From positions 377,685 through 441,684 of the forward strand of contig NZ_LMSH01000001.1 in NCBI RefSeq assembly GCF_001428365.1: 64,000 nucleotides of DNA. The letters run 5' to 3'. The notes beneath the pieces were generated by a model. The model was not told the DNA's origin, did not search any database, and saw only the letters and a program-made list of their open reading frames with translations. The first letter of the stretch is position 1. The number at the start of each line of letters is the position of its first letter. Below, piece after piece: positions 54,019-62,480 of the stretch. The position numbers were made by a program, and so were the translations under genes. The DNA comes from Arthrobacter sp. Soil763. GTDB taxonomy: Bacteria; Actinomycetota; Actinomycetes; Actinomycetales; Micrococcaceae.

Positions 54019-54852
54019 ATGACCCGCGAGAATATCAGAACCCCCGATGGCGGGACCCTTGAGCTTTTCAGCACGGGCGCGGAGCTGGCGGCGGCAGGTT
54101 CCGGCGTCGTCGTCGTCCCGGCGTCGATGGTGACGGCCGCGGACTACACCCGTTTCGCCCAGAAGCTCAGTGCGTCGCTGGGGCGTCCGGTGCACACCTT
54201 CAACCGGCGCGGCCGCGGCTCCTCGTCGCCGCAGCCGGAGGACTACACGCTGGACGTGGACATCCGGGACCTGGACGTCGTGATGAAGCACACCGCCAGT
54301 ACCGACGTGTTCGGGCACAGCTTCGGCGGCGCGGTGGCGCTGCATGCGGCGCGCACCCTGCCGGTGGAACGGCTGGCTGTCTATGACCCCGCGGTGTCTG
54401 TCAACCACAGCGTCACGGCCGACTGGACCGACGAGTACGAGCGCCTGACCGCCGCGGGCGATGACGACCGCGCCCTCGCCGTCCTGGTCCGCGGCCTGGA
54501 AACCGGCAGCGCCCTGTCCCGGATGCCGTTGTCCATGCTGACCCTGGCGAACAAGCTCACCGCCGGCACCCCTGTGGGTAAGCAGCTGCGCGAGCTCATG
54601 AAGACCGGCGTGCGGGAGATCAAGGCGATCATCGCCGCCGACATGCCGGCGGAACCGTTCCTGGAGCTGCCGCTCGAGACGTTGATCATTGTGGGCGAGA
54701 AGAGCCCGGCCTACTTCGGCGTCGCCTGCGGCCAGATCCATGACGTGCTTTCCGGTTCCAGCTACACGATCCTGCCCGGCATGGGCCACGACGGCGTGAA
54801 CAAGGCGCCGGAAAAGCTGATCAGCGAGCTCAGCGAGTTCTTCGCCGGCTGA
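54019..54852 (+). CDS. Alpha/beta hydrolase, second of two paralogues flanking tdk
   Basis: A 277-residue alpha/beta hydrolase with nucleophile elbow FGHSFGGAVALHAAR, the shared motif NRRGRGSSSPQPEDYTLD, and a probable His in LPGMGHDGVNKAPE. The segment FPAQ-like region near VVVVPASMVTAADYTRFAQK replaces the HG oxyanion motif of its paralogue at 52305-53276 with VPAS, so the oxyanion hole may differ. The two proteins align over their full core, which shows a local duplication that now brackets tdk. A perfect 54-bp palindrome begins one base after its stop. Confidence 0.85.
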   Translation: MTRENIRTPDGGTLELFSTGAELAAAGSGVVVVPASMVTAADYTRFAQKLSASLGRPVHTFNRRGRGSSSPQPEDYTLDVDIRDLDVVMKHTASTDVFGHSFGGAVALHAARTLPVERLAVYDPAVSVNHSVTADWTDEYERLTAAGDDDRALAVLVRGLETGSALSRMPLSMLTLANKLTAGTPVGKQLRELMKTGVREIKAIIAADMPAEPFLELPLETLIIVGEKSPAYFGVACGQIHDVLSGSSYTILPGMGHDGVNKAPEKLISELSEFFAG

Positions 54853-54853
54853 A

Positions 54854-54907
54854 GCGCGAACGTACACTTGAGGCCCTCCGCGGAGGGCCTCAAGTGTACG
54901 TTCGCGC
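54854..54907. terminator. Perfect 54-bp palindrome between convergent genes
   Basis: Two 27-base arms (54854-54880 and 54881-54907) are exact reverse complements with no spacer. The outer part reads GCGCGAACGTACACTTG and the centre GGCCCTCCG/CGGAGGGCC. It starts one base after the hydrolase stop and ends 30 bases before the MFS stop, so it can terminate both genes. It is far longer than a usual terminator and may be a copy of a dispersed repeat. Confidence 0.8.
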
Positions 54908-54937
54908 AAGTTGCCCGCGATAGAGGCTGCCCGCTGC

Positions 54938-56413
54938 TTAGTGGCCGCCGGGGGATGCCGCGCCGTCGGTCTTGCGCATCAGCACGGACAGGACGACGGC
55001 GGCCAGCGCTATCCCGGCCGCGGCGAGGAACGCCGCGTGCATCCCGGCGACGAGCCCGGCGGCCGCGGAGACGGCGGCGAAAATCGAGACCAGCAGTGCA
55101 GTCCCGGCCGCGCCCGCGACCTGCTGCAGGGTGCTCATGATGGCCGAACCGTGCGAGTACAGGTGCGGCGGCAGCGGGTTCAGCCCGGTGGTGAAGGCCG
55201 GGGTGAACAGCAGGGCCAGGCCCAGGCTCAGCGCCACATGCAGCCCAATGATCCAGCCGACCGGCGTCCCGGCGTCCAGCCGGGAGAACTGCCAGAGCGC
55301 CAGCACCATCAGTGTTGAGCCGGTGACGGTCAGCGGCAGCGGTCCCACCCGGTCGAAAAGCCGTCCGATGACCGGGCCGAGCAGGCCCATCGCGAGTCCG
55401 CCGGGAAGCAGGACCAGGCCGGTTTCGAGGGACTTCAGGCCTCGAATCTCCTGCAGGTACAGGGGCAGCAGGATCACGGCGCCGAACAGGGCGATCATGG
55501 CGACCACCAGCAGCAGGATGGAGACCGTGAACATCCGGAAGCGGAAGGCGCGCAGGTCCAGCAGCGGCGCCTCCCTTTTCTGCAGCCGCAGCTGCCGCAG
55601 CACGAACGCCAGCAGTGCCACGATGCCGATGCCCAGCGCCACCACCGCGGGCGCCGCCGCGCCGCCCTTGCCGCCGATCTGGCTCAGCCCGTAGACGACG
55701 CCGCCGAAGGCCGGGACGGTGAGGACGACGGAGAGGGCATCAAGCCGGGTCTTTTCGTTCTCGCCGATGTTCCGCAGGAATTTCGCGCCGATGGCGAAGG
55801 CGAGCAGCGCGATCGGCAGCACGAACACGAACATGAACCGCCAGGAGAAGTGCTGCAGGATCAGCCCGGACACGGTCGGGCCCATGGCCGGCGCCACGGA
55901 GATGGCGATGGAGACGTTGCCCATCACCGCGCCGCGGCGCGAGACCGGAACGAGGGTCAGGATGGTGGTCATCAGCAGCGGAAGCATGATCGCGGTTCCG
56001 CCGGCCTGCACAATCCTGGCCAGCAGCAGCACCTCGAAGCCGGGGGCGAGGGCCGCCAGCAGCGTCCCGGCGGAGAACAGCCCCATCGCCAGCATGAAGA
56101 CCGCCCGGGTGGAGAGCCGCTGCAGGATGAACCCGGTGGTCGGGATCACCACGGCCATGGTCAGCATGAAGCCGGTCGACAGCCACTGCACCGTGGGGGC
56201 GTCCACCCGCAGGTCGGCCATCAGCCGCTGCAGGGCGACGTTCATGATCGTCTCGTTGAGGATCACCACAAAGGTGGCGACCAGCAGCGTCGTGATGACG
56301 GTGACCGACTGCCGGGAGAGCTTTTCCGGGCCGGCCGACGGGGCCGTTTCGTGGACGGCGGGCGCGGACCCGGCGGGGCTGTCCTGGACGGCGGAACGGG
56401 CATCTGCTGGCAT
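54938..56413 (-). CDS. DHA2-family MFS drug efflux transporter
   Basis: A 491-residue transporter with 14 predicted helices, the DHA2 (EmrB/QacA) layout of proton-driven drug pumps. Motif pattern: NETIMNVALQRLMADL in helix 1 (motif D1-like), then WLSTGFMLTMAVVIPTTGFI, RIVQAGGTAIMLPLLMTTIL, and SIAISVAPAMGPTVSGLI, the motif C that marks antiporters. The cytoplasmic N terminus is 35 residues. Its substrates cannot be read. It ends at the 54-bp palindrome and is divergent from the SRPBCC gene across 285 bases, which hold purine-rich GC repeats but no visible operator. Confidence 0.9.
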   Translation of the reverse strand: MPADARSAVQDSPAGSAPAVHETAPSAGPEKLSRQSVTVITTLLVATFVVILNETIMNVALQRLMADLRVDAPTVQWLSTGFMLTMAVVIPTTGFILQRLSTRAVFMLAMGLFSAGTLLAALAPGFEVLLLARIVQAGGTAIMLPLLMTTILTLVPVSRRGAVMGNVSIAISVAPAMGPTVSGLILQHFSWRFMFVFVLPIALLAFAIGAKFLRNIGENEKTRLDALSVVLTVPAFGGVVYGLSQIGGKGGAAAPAVVALGIGIVALLAFVLRQLRLQKREAPLLDLRAFRFRMFTVSILLLVVAMIALFGAVILLPLYLQEIRGLKSLETGLVLLPGGLAMGLLGPVIGRLFDRVGPLPLTVTGSTLMVLALWQFSRLDAGTPVGWIIGLHVALSLGLALLFTPAFTTGLNPLPPHLYSHGSAIMSTLQQVAGAAGTALLVSIFAAVSAAAGLVAGMHAAFLAAAGIALAAVVLSVLMRKTDGAASPGGH

Positions 56414-56698
56414 GGGGGTTCCCTTGGGAAAGGTGGCGTGGGGTGGGCGCGGAAGCAGCCGCTACGGTTTGCAACCCGGCGCCGGCGGCGCTCATTCCCG
56501 GCGGCGCGGAAAAGTTCCGGCGGCGGGAAAAGTGGCCGCGGGCGCGGCGGGCGCGGCGGCGAGACCCGCCGAGGAACGCGGCCGGGGTCTTTCTTCCCTA
56601 CCGGCCAGGCCGCGGGTGCCGTTGGCTGGACGAGGGCCGGGCTTCCGGAACGTCGTCCGGCCGGCTGCCTCCCCCCGACCGCTGCGAAAGGACCTCCC

Positions 56699-57154
56699 AT
56701 GGGCCGCATCAAGCTTGATACCCAGATCGACGCGCCGCTCGAGCGCGTCACCGAGATCGCCGTCGACCCCTACCACTGGGCAGCGTGGTGGGTGAACCTG
56801 AGCGAGCCGAAGAAGGTCGAAGGCGACGGACGGGCCGGCACCGTCGTCGAGCACAGCTACCTGATGGCCGGGGTGCCGTTCCCGGTGACCACGCGGGTCC
56901 TCGAAAACGAGCCGACGGGCTCCGGCGGCCGGCACGTGCGGCTTGAATTCGACGGCCCGCTCAAGGGCTGGCAGACCTGGGACTATGAGCCGTCCGGGGA
57001 CGGCACGCGGGTGACCGCCGAAATCGAGTACAACGTCCCCGGGGCCGCGGTCGGCAAGTTCGCCGACCGGGTGCTGGTGGAACGGATGCAGGAGCGGGCC
57101 CGGGAACAGACCCTGGCGAACCTCAAGATGATGGCCGAGGCCGCTGCCGGCTAG
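56699..57154 (+). CDS. SRPBCC (START-like) family protein
   Basis: A 151-residue protein of the polyketide-cyclase/SRPBCC fold. It starts [20 protein letters not shown], typical of the first strand and helix, then [16 protein letters not shown], alternating strands ([36 protein letters not shown]) and a long C-terminal helix ([20 protein letters not shown]). The fold encloses a hydrophobic pocket for lipids or aromatics. GAAAGGA precedes the ATG. Its stop overlaps the panC stop by four bases (CTAG, 57151-57154). The ligand is unknown. Confidence 0.85.
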   Translation: MGRIKLDTQIDAPLERVTEIAVDPYHWAAWWVNLSEPKKVEGDGRAGTVVEHSYLMAGVPFPVTTRVLENEPTGSGGRHVRLEFDGPLKGWQTWDYEPSGDGTRVTAEIEYNVPGAAVGKFADRVLVERMQERAREQTLANLKMMAEAAAG

Positions 57155-58038
57155 GAGTCCAGCGGCACGTTATCGATCAGCCGCACCGGCCCAACCCGGG
57201 CGGCGATGAGCGCCAGGCCTTCGCCGCGGAACGGGGTCTCGCGGCAGTTTTCGGCGAGCGGTTCCAGCGTGCGCGGGTCGACGACGTCGAAGTAGTCCAG
57301 TTCCACGAGCGGCTGGGACTCCACGAGAGCCCGGGCGGAGTCCAGGTCCAGTGGTTCGTGGGCGTTGGCGCGGTCCTCGACCAGCCGGAGGGCGCGGAAC
57401 AGCACCAGGGCGGCCTCGCGTTCCTCGGGTGAGAGGAAGCGGTTGCGGCTGGAGAGGGCGAGCCCGTCCGCGGAGCGTACGATCGGCACCGGCACGATCT
57501 CCACCGGGAAGTTCAGGTCCGCGACCATCCGCTGGACCAGGGCCAGCTGCTGGGCGTCCTTCTGGCCGAAATAGGCCCGGTAGGCGGCCTCGCCGAGGGC
57601 GGGCTGCCCGTAGTGCAGCAGCTTCGCCACCACGGTCAGGGCGCCGTCGAAGTGGCCGGGACGGGACGCACCCTCCCACTTGTCCGCCAGCGCCCCCGAG
57701 GTGATCCGCACCATCGGCTCCCCGCCGGGATAGACCTCCTCCACCGCGGGGGCGAAGGCAAGGTCCACGCCCTCGGCCTCGAGCAGCGCCAGGTCCGCGT
57801 CCAGGGTCCGCGGGTAACGCTCCAGGTCCACGGCCTCGCCGAACTGCAGCGGGTTCACGAAGATGCTGGCCACCACGACGTCGTTCTGGGCGACGGCGGT
57901 GCGCGCCAGGCTGGCGTGCCCCTCGTGCAGGGCGCCCATGGTGGGTACGAGGCCCTGGGAGGTTCCGCGCTTTTCGGTGAGCAGGCGGGCGCTCTCGGCG
58001 CGCAGCTCGGCAGCCGTGGTCACCAGCTGGATTGCCAT
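57151..58038 (-). CDS. panC: Pantoate--beta-alanine ligase
   Basis: A 295-residue PanC that joins pantoate and beta-alanine using ATP to make pantothenate. Motifs: [15 protein letters not shown] (ATP-binding HIGH-like), [28 protein letters not shown], and [12 protein letters not shown] (KMSKS-like loop). It starts one base after the DUF2520 gene ends and is the last gene of the folate/DUF2520 run. panD and coaX, which neighbour panC in mycobacteria, are not present here. Confidence 0.96.
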   Translation of the reverse strand: MAIQLVTTAAELRAESARLLTEKRGTSQGLVPTMGALHEGHASLARTAVAQNDVVVASIFVNPLQFGEAVDLERYPRTLDADLALLEAEGVDLAFAPAVEEVYPGGEPMVRITSGALADKWEGASRPGHFDGALTVVAKLLHYGQPALGEAAYRAYFGQKDAQQLALVQRMVADLNFPVEIVPVPIVRSADGLALSSRNRFLSPEEREAALVLFRALRLVEDRANAHEPLDLDSARALVESQPLVELDYFDVVDPRTLEPLAENCRETPFRGEGLALIAARVGPVRLIDNVPLDS

Positions 58039-58039
58039 G

Positions 58040-58960
58040 TCAGGGTCCTTCCTCGGGCAGCGGCCCATCGGTGTCGGGGCTGCCCAGCGCCCGGCCGATG
58101 TCCTCGACCTGGCCCGGCTTCAGCTGCCCGCGGTGTCCTGCCCGCCGGGCCGTGGCCCGGGCCATGGCCAGGTAGGCCTCCAGAATATCGCCGCCCGAGC
58201 CGCCGTCGAGTTCGCGCAGCGCCGCCGAGTGCGCGGCGACGGTGCCGGCGTCGCCGCGCGCAACCGGGCCGGTCAGCGCCGACTCACCGGAAGCGAGTGC
58301 GTTTTCCAGGCTGGCGCGCAGGAGCGGGCCCAGCATGCGGTCCGGTGCCTCGACGCCCACGGCGCGCAGCAGTTCCGAGGCCTGCGCCACCAGGGTCACG
58401 AGGTGGTTGGAGCCGTGGGCCAGGGCCGCGTGGTAGAGCGGGCGGTCCCCCTCGGCGATCGGCACCGGTTCGGCGCCCATTTCCACCACGAGGGCCTGCG
58501 CGATCGGCAGCATGGCGGGATCGGCCGTGACGCCGAAGCTGCAGTCCAGCAGCCGGGTCAGGTCCAGGCTCATGCCGGTAAAGGTCATCGCGGGATGCAG
58601 CGCCAGCGGGATCGCGCCGGCCGCGCGCACCGGGTGCAGGATGCCGACGCCGAAGCGCCCCGAGGTGTGCGCCACGAGCTGGCCGGGCTGCCAGGCGCCC
58701 AGTTTCGCGAGGCCGGCCACCAGCGGGCCGAGGGCGTCGTCCGGGACCGCCAGCAGGACCAGTTCAGCCCGTTCCACGATGTCCTGCACCTCCAGCACCG
58801 GAACGCCCGGCAGCAGGGTTTCGGCGCGTTCCCGGCTGGCGTCGGACACGGCGGAAACACCGACGACGGCGTGCTCGGCGGCGCGCAGGGCGGCGCCCAG
58901 GACGGCCCCGACCTTTCCGGCACCGATGATTCCGACGCCGAGGCGTCCTGGCTTAGCCAT
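58040..58960 (-). CDS. Rossmann-fold/DUF2520 protein, ketopantoate-reductase-like
   Basis: A 306-residue two-domain oxidoreductase-like protein. The N-terminal Rossmann domain has [20 protein letters not shown] (dinucleotide loop) and [31 protein letters not shown] and [12 protein letters not shown] link to the all-helical C-terminal DUF2520 domain (about 160-290; [20 protein letters not shown]). The layout resembles ketopantoate and pyrroline-carboxylate reductases. Its start overlaps the PH-domain gene by eight bases and panC begins one base after its stop. The coupling suggests a role in supplying pantoate, but this is an inference; the substrate is not established to my knowledge. Confidence 0.85.
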   Translation of the reverse strand: MAKPGRLGVGIIGAGKVGAVLGAALRAAEHAVVGVSAVSDASRERAETLLPGVPVLEVQDIVERAELVLLAVPDDALGPLVAGLAKLGAWQPGQLVAHTSGRFGVGILHPVRAAGAIPLALHPAMTFTGMSLDLTRLLDCSFGVTADPAMLPIAQALVVEMGAEPVPIAEGDRPLYHAALAHGSNHLVTLVAQASELLRAVGVEAPDRMLGPLLRASLENALASGESALTGPVARGDAGTVAAHSAALRELDGGSGGDILEAYLAMARATARRAGHRGQLKPGQVEDIGRALGSPDTDGPLPEEGP

Positions 58961-60530
58961 ACTGCGGCCCTTCCTGTGGTTCTGGGTGGGGGGAGGCGGG
59001 TTGCCGGGAGGCGGGGGCGAGCCAGTGTTCGCTCGTCTGCCGTTTCCGGGCCGACCGGGCGCGGGCGGCCTGTGCGTCCAGCAGGGCCCGGCCTTCGTCC
59101 AGTCCCGCCTGCACCAGACGCGGCGCGACCGGCCCGGCCGTGGTGTGCAGGACCAGGTCCGCCACCCGGAACCGGCGGGCGATCGGCCCCTGCTGCAGCG
59201 CGAGGGACTGGGTCCGCTGGTGCGGGACCAGGACCAGGTGGCGCCACCAGCGGCCGGAGCGGATCAGCAGGGCGGTGTCCGTGGCAGTGAAGCCGTTGCG
59301 CCGCCAGCCCAGCGGGGCGAGCAGCCGCGCCCGCCGCGGGGTGGTGACGAAACCGCCGTCGTCGGCTGCGGCCGCACCGGGAGGGCCGCCGGGGCCCGAT
59401 GCCAGCCCGGTCAGCCCGGCGGTGAAGACGCGGACGGGGTCCGGCGTGCCCGGGTCGGGCAGGACCGCGGCCAGCATGGTGAACACGTCCGCCAGGGTCC
59501 CGACGGGCAGCAGGGTGGTGCGGGCGGCGCCGTCGGCGTTGCCGCCGCCGGTCCCGTAGCCGGCCACGTTGACCTGCATCCGGTACCAGCCGAAAATCCG
59601 CCACAGCGGCGGCTGGCTGATCCGCAGGGCCTGGATCCGGCCCGGCGGCAGGGTCTGGGCCTGGGTGTCCAACAGGCCGTAGCGGAGCCGGAGGCCGTCG
59701 CGGGAGGCGGCGGCGGTGAAGTTGTAGCCCTTGGTAAAGGAGTTCCAGTACGCCGCGGCCATGCCCAGGCCGGCCGGGATCAGGTAGAAGAAAAAGCCGC
59801 GGTTCTCCGTCAGGGCGGACAGCAGCACCGAGGCGGCGGCGCCGAGGACGATCACCACGCTTTGCTCGCTCAGCACGAGCGACCCGACCAGCCGGGCCGG
59901 CGGCACGCTGAGGAGCCCGCGTTCCGGAGCCTCCACCGGGGCCCGGAGCGGCCCGGCCGCGGCGTGCACCGGCACACCGGGGCCGGGCTGGTCGGGACCG
60001 GGCTGGTCAGAACCCGGCACTGGCGGGGCGGGCGTCGCGGCCGGTCCGCCGGCGGCGCTGGCGAGGATGGCGGCGCGCAGCCTGCGGGCCTCCTCCACCG
60101 GCAGGTACGCCAGGTGCACGGCCGACTGGCCGGCGTCGGCGACTTCGAACCGAAGCTCCGCGAGGCCGAAGATCCGGGCCAGCAGCGGCTGCACGACGTC
60201 GATCGCCTGGACCCGGTCCAGCCGCGCCTGGCGCTGCTGTTTGAACAGAAACCCGGTGTTGACGCGCACGTACCCGTCGGCCACCCGGTAGCGGGTGAAA
60301 TACCAGGTCAGCACGAAGCCGGCCACGGTCAGCAGCAGCACTGCCCCGCCGCCGAGCAGCAGCCATGGCGCGCGCCCGGCGAACCGGTCGTCGACGACGG
60401 GCCGGCCCTGCAGCAGCCGTTCAAATGCGTCGCGGCCGAAGAAGACGGACATCGCCGCCAGCGCCACCCAGCCCCGGATGAACGGTGAGGCCGGGTGCAC
60501 GCGCTGCCAGCCGTCCTGCGCGGCCGTCAT
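58953..60530 (-). CDS. Membrane protein with PH-like (bPH2) domains, YdbT type
   Basis: A 525-residue membrane protein. After a pair of helices (PFIRGWVALAAMSVFFG; WLLLGGGAVLLLTVAGFVLT) comes a bPH2 domain (YRVADGYVRVNTGFLFKQQR, then LDRVQAIDVVQPLLARIFGL). A second helix pair (about 225-270) precedes a second PH-like unit (LRYGLLDTQAQTLPPGRIQA), and a third follows (TDTALLIRSGRWWRHLVLVP). This is the YdbT/DUF304 arrangement. It overlaps the DUF2520 gene and lies 24 bases after its smaller PH partner, mirroring the ydbS-ydbT pair of Bacillus. The function is unknown. Confidence 0.85.
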   Translation of the reverse strand: MTAAQDGWQRVHPASPFIRGWVALAAMSVFFGRDAFERLLQGRPVVDDRFAGRAPWLLLGGGAVLLLTVAGFVLTWYFTRYRVADGYVRVNTGFLFKQQRQARLDRVQAIDVVQPLLARIFGLAELRFEVADAGQSAVHLAYLPVEEARRLRAAILASAAGGPAATPAPPVPGSDQPGPDQPGPGVPVHAAAGPLRAPVEAPERGLLSVPPARLVGSLVLSEQSVVIVLGAAASVLLSALTENRGFFFYLIPAGLGMAAAYWNSFTKGYNFTAAASRDGLRLRYGLLDTQAQTLPPGRIQALRISQPPLWRIFGWYRMQVNVAGYGTGGGNADGAARTTLLPVGTLADVFTMLAAVLPDPGTPDPVRVFTAGLTGLASGPGGPPGAAAADDGGFVTTPRRARLLAPLGWRRNGFTATDTALLIRSGRWWRHLVLVPHQRTQSLALQQGPIARRFRVADLVLHTTAGPVAPRLVQAGLDEGRALLDAQAARARSARKRQTSEHWLAPASRQPASPHPEPQEGPQYG

Positions 60531-60554
60531 GAAGCCACCGTCACAGCGCCGCCG

Positions 60555-61067
60555 TCACAGCCCGGCCAGTCGGGCCTCGCCGCGGGCGGACAACTGCTCG
60601 CGCAGCCGCGCCCCTTCGCCGGCGGGCAGTCCCGGAATTTCGGCGCCGGTGCCTGCCGAGGCGGTGTGAAGTTTGAGCGTGCACAGGCCCAGTCCCCGTT
60701 CCACCGGGCCGGCGCCGATGTCCACGTACTGCATGCGGCCGTACGGCACGACGAGCACGCGCTGGAAGAAGATCCCGCGCCGGATCAGCAGGTCATCCTC
60801 GCGTTCGGCGTAGCCGATCGCGCGTACCTGGCGCGGGATGAGCACCAGCCGCCAGAGTGCCACGAGCAGGGCCGCGGCCGGCAGCGCCGCGGCGGCCCAC
60901 AGCGGGGGCCAGCTCCACACCCCGTTCAGCACCAGCAGCAGCGGCACCGACAGGACGGCGACGGCGACCACGTTCCCGAGCGCCCAGCCCGCCACCCGGA
61001 CAGTCACGTAGCGCGGGGAAACCCGCAGCCAGGCGACCCCGGGCGGATCAATCGCCTCGGTACGCAT
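60555..61067 (-). CDS. Small PH-domain membrane protein, YdbS type
   Basis: A 170-residue protein. Two transmembrane helices (ALGNVVAVAVLSVPLLLVLN; PLWAAAALPAAALLVALW) are followed by a bPH2 domain (EREDDLLIRRGIFFQRVLVV, then GRMQYVDIGAGPVERGLGLC and LKLHTASAGTGAEIPGL). This is the YdbS form. ATG 61067 overlaps the end of the DUF3180 gene by 20 bases. It pairs with the larger YdbT-like gene that follows. Confidence 0.85.
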   Translation of the reverse strand: MRTEAIDPPGVAWLRVSPRYVTVRVAGWALGNVVAVAVLSVPLLLVLNGVWSWPPLWAAAALPAAALLVALWRLVLIPRQVRAIGYAEREDDLLIRRGIFFQRVLVVPYGRMQYVDIGAGPVERGLGLCTLKLHTASAGTGAEIPGLPAGEGARLREQLSARGEARLAGL

Positions 61068-61572
61068 ATTCGCCCTCGGCCTTGGGCTTGCCGCGTTTGC
61101 CGGGCATGCCGGTGGTCCCGTCGGCGTCGCCGTCCTCGGGGGGAATCCGGCAGAACCGCTCAACCACCAGGCCCACCACCATCATCGCGAGTCCGCCGCC
61201 GGCCATGGACAGCGTCTCCCACGTGATGGGCTGTCCGCTGCGCACCGGCCACAGCCGCAACTGGTCCAGGAAGATCCCGGCGTGCCAGCCCAGCAGGACC
61301 GTCCCGGTGTACGCGCAGGCCTGGGCGAGGACCAAGGTCCAGGCGGCCAGGATCGGGTTGAGCAGCTGCTTTTTCTTGCCGTTGCGCCAGCGCAGCACCC
61401 GGATGCCGAGGATCAGGGTCAGCACCACGATCACGCCCATAGTGATCAGGCCGGTGAGCGGCAACACCGGGGTATCCAGGCCGTAACGGCCGGCAACCAG
61501 TGCGGCGAGCCAGCCGAGGCCGGCCAGCACGGCACCGATGAGCAGCAGCAGGAGCGGGTTGATCAGCTTCAC
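61048..61572 (-). CDS. DUF3180 family membrane protein
   Basis: A 174-residue protein with four transmembrane helices (INPLLLLLIGAVLAGLGWLA; LPLTGLITMGVIVVLTLILG; NPILAAWTLVLAQACAYTGT; LAMMVVGLVVERFCRI) and a hydrophilic C-terminal tail. The conserved RWRNGKKKQLLNPILAA loop and YTGTVLLGWHAGIFLDQL are typical of DUF3180, which is coded in folate operons of actinobacteria (Rv3605c position in M. tuberculosis). Its GTG overlaps the folK stop by four bases. The function is unknown. Confidence 0.88.
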   Translation of the reverse strand: MKLINPLLLLLIGAVLAGLGWLAALVAGRYGLDTPVLPLTGLITMGVIVVLTLILGIRVLRWRNGKKKQLLNPILAAWTLVLAQACAYTGTVLLGWHAGIFLDQLRLWPVRSGQPITWETLSMAGGGLAMMVVGLVVERFCRIPPEDGDADGTTGMPGKRGKPKAEGEYAYRGD

Positions 61573-62114
61573 GGAGCCTCCACCGCTCCGGCGGCACCCT
61601 TAAGGTCTTCGAAGCCGTCAAACGGGGCGAGGTCCGGGAAATCGGCGGCCCGGACCGCCAGCTCACCGACCCGCTCGCCGTTGAGTTCCGCCGCCGGATC
61701 GATCAGGGACCACGGGTACAGCACGAACGCCCGTTCCGCGGCGCGCGGGTGCGGCAGCGTCAGGTCGGGGTCAGCACTGACCAGGTCGCCGTAGGTGATG
61801 ATGTCGACGTCGAGGGTCCGCGGGCCCCAGTGGACCTCGCGGACGCGGAAGTGCTTCTGCTCCACCGCGTGGCAGTGCCGCAGCAGTTCACGCGGGGACA
61901 GCGACGTTTCGACGGCGATCACCATGTTCAGGAAGTCAGGCTGGCCGGGCGGGCCGCCCACGGCCTTGGTCTGCACGATCGGCGAAATGGCCAGCAGCCG
62001 GACCTCAGGCGGGTCAACGAAGTCGGCGACGGCGGCGGAGAGCGTGTCGTTGCGTTCCCCGAGGTTACTGCCGAGCGCGATCACGGCGCGGGTGAAGGGC
62101 GCGGAGGGGGTCAT
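61569..62114 (-). CDS. folK: 2-amino-4-hydroxy-6-hydroxymethyldihydropteridine diphosphokinase
   Basis: A 181-residue pyrophosphokinase (HPPK) of folate synthesis, activating hydroxymethyl-dihydropterin with ATP. It shows AVIALGSNLGERNDTL at the N terminus, the region GGPPGQPDFLNMVIAVET, and RTLDVDIITYGD (the metal-binding DxD) followed by LTLPHPRAAERAFVL. Its ATG overlaps the folB stop (ATGA) and its stop overlaps the DUF3180 start, so the three genes are translationally coupled. Confidence 0.96.
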   Translation of the reverse strand: MTPSAPFTRAVIALGSNLGERNDTLSAAVADFVDPPEVRLLAISPIVQTKAVGGPPGQPDFLNMVIAVETSLSPRELLRHCHAVEQKHFRVREVHWGPRTLDVDIITYGDLVSADPDLTLPHPRAAERAFVLYPWSLIDPAAELNGERVGELAVRAADFPDLAPFDGFEDLKGAAGAVEAP

Positions 62115-62470
62115 GGCCGTTCCCGGTGCACGCTGACGGACACGTCGCCGAAGTCGACGTCGATCGGGGCCTGGGGTTTGTGCACGGTGACGTCCACCGC
62201 CGCGAGCGGGAAGCGCCGCAGCAGGTCCTCGGCAATCCGCACGGCCAGGGCCTCGATCAGGTTCAGCGGCGTCCCGGTGATCCAGCCGCGGATGCACTCG
62301 GCGACCTCGCCGTAATGCGCGGTGTCCCGCACGTCGTCGGACGCGGCCGCCGGGCCGAAATCCAGATGCAGCACCGCGTCGACGACGAACGGCTGGCCGT
62401 CCCGGCGTTCGAAGTCGAACACCCCGTGGTGTCCGACGGCAGTGACGCCGCTAAGCGTGATCCGGTCCAT
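62111..62470 (-). CDS. folB: Dihydroneopterin aldolase
   Basis: A 119-residue aldolase that turns dihydroneopterin into the hydroxymethyl pterin used by FolK. GVTAVGHHGVFDFERRDGQP carries the conserved GxHGV motif, DTAHYGEVAECIRGW and NLIEALAVRIAEDLL the substrate helix, and VTVHKPQAPI the catalytic Lys. It begins 10 bases after folP and overlaps folK by four bases. Confidence 0.96.
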   Translation of the reverse strand: MDRITLSGVTAVGHHGVFDFERRDGQPFVVDAVLHLDFGPAAASDDVRDTAHYGEVAECIRGWITGTPLNLIEALAVRIAEDLLRRFPLAAVDVTVHKPQAPIDVDFGDVSVSVHRERP

Positions 62471-62480
62471 TCCCGCGGCC

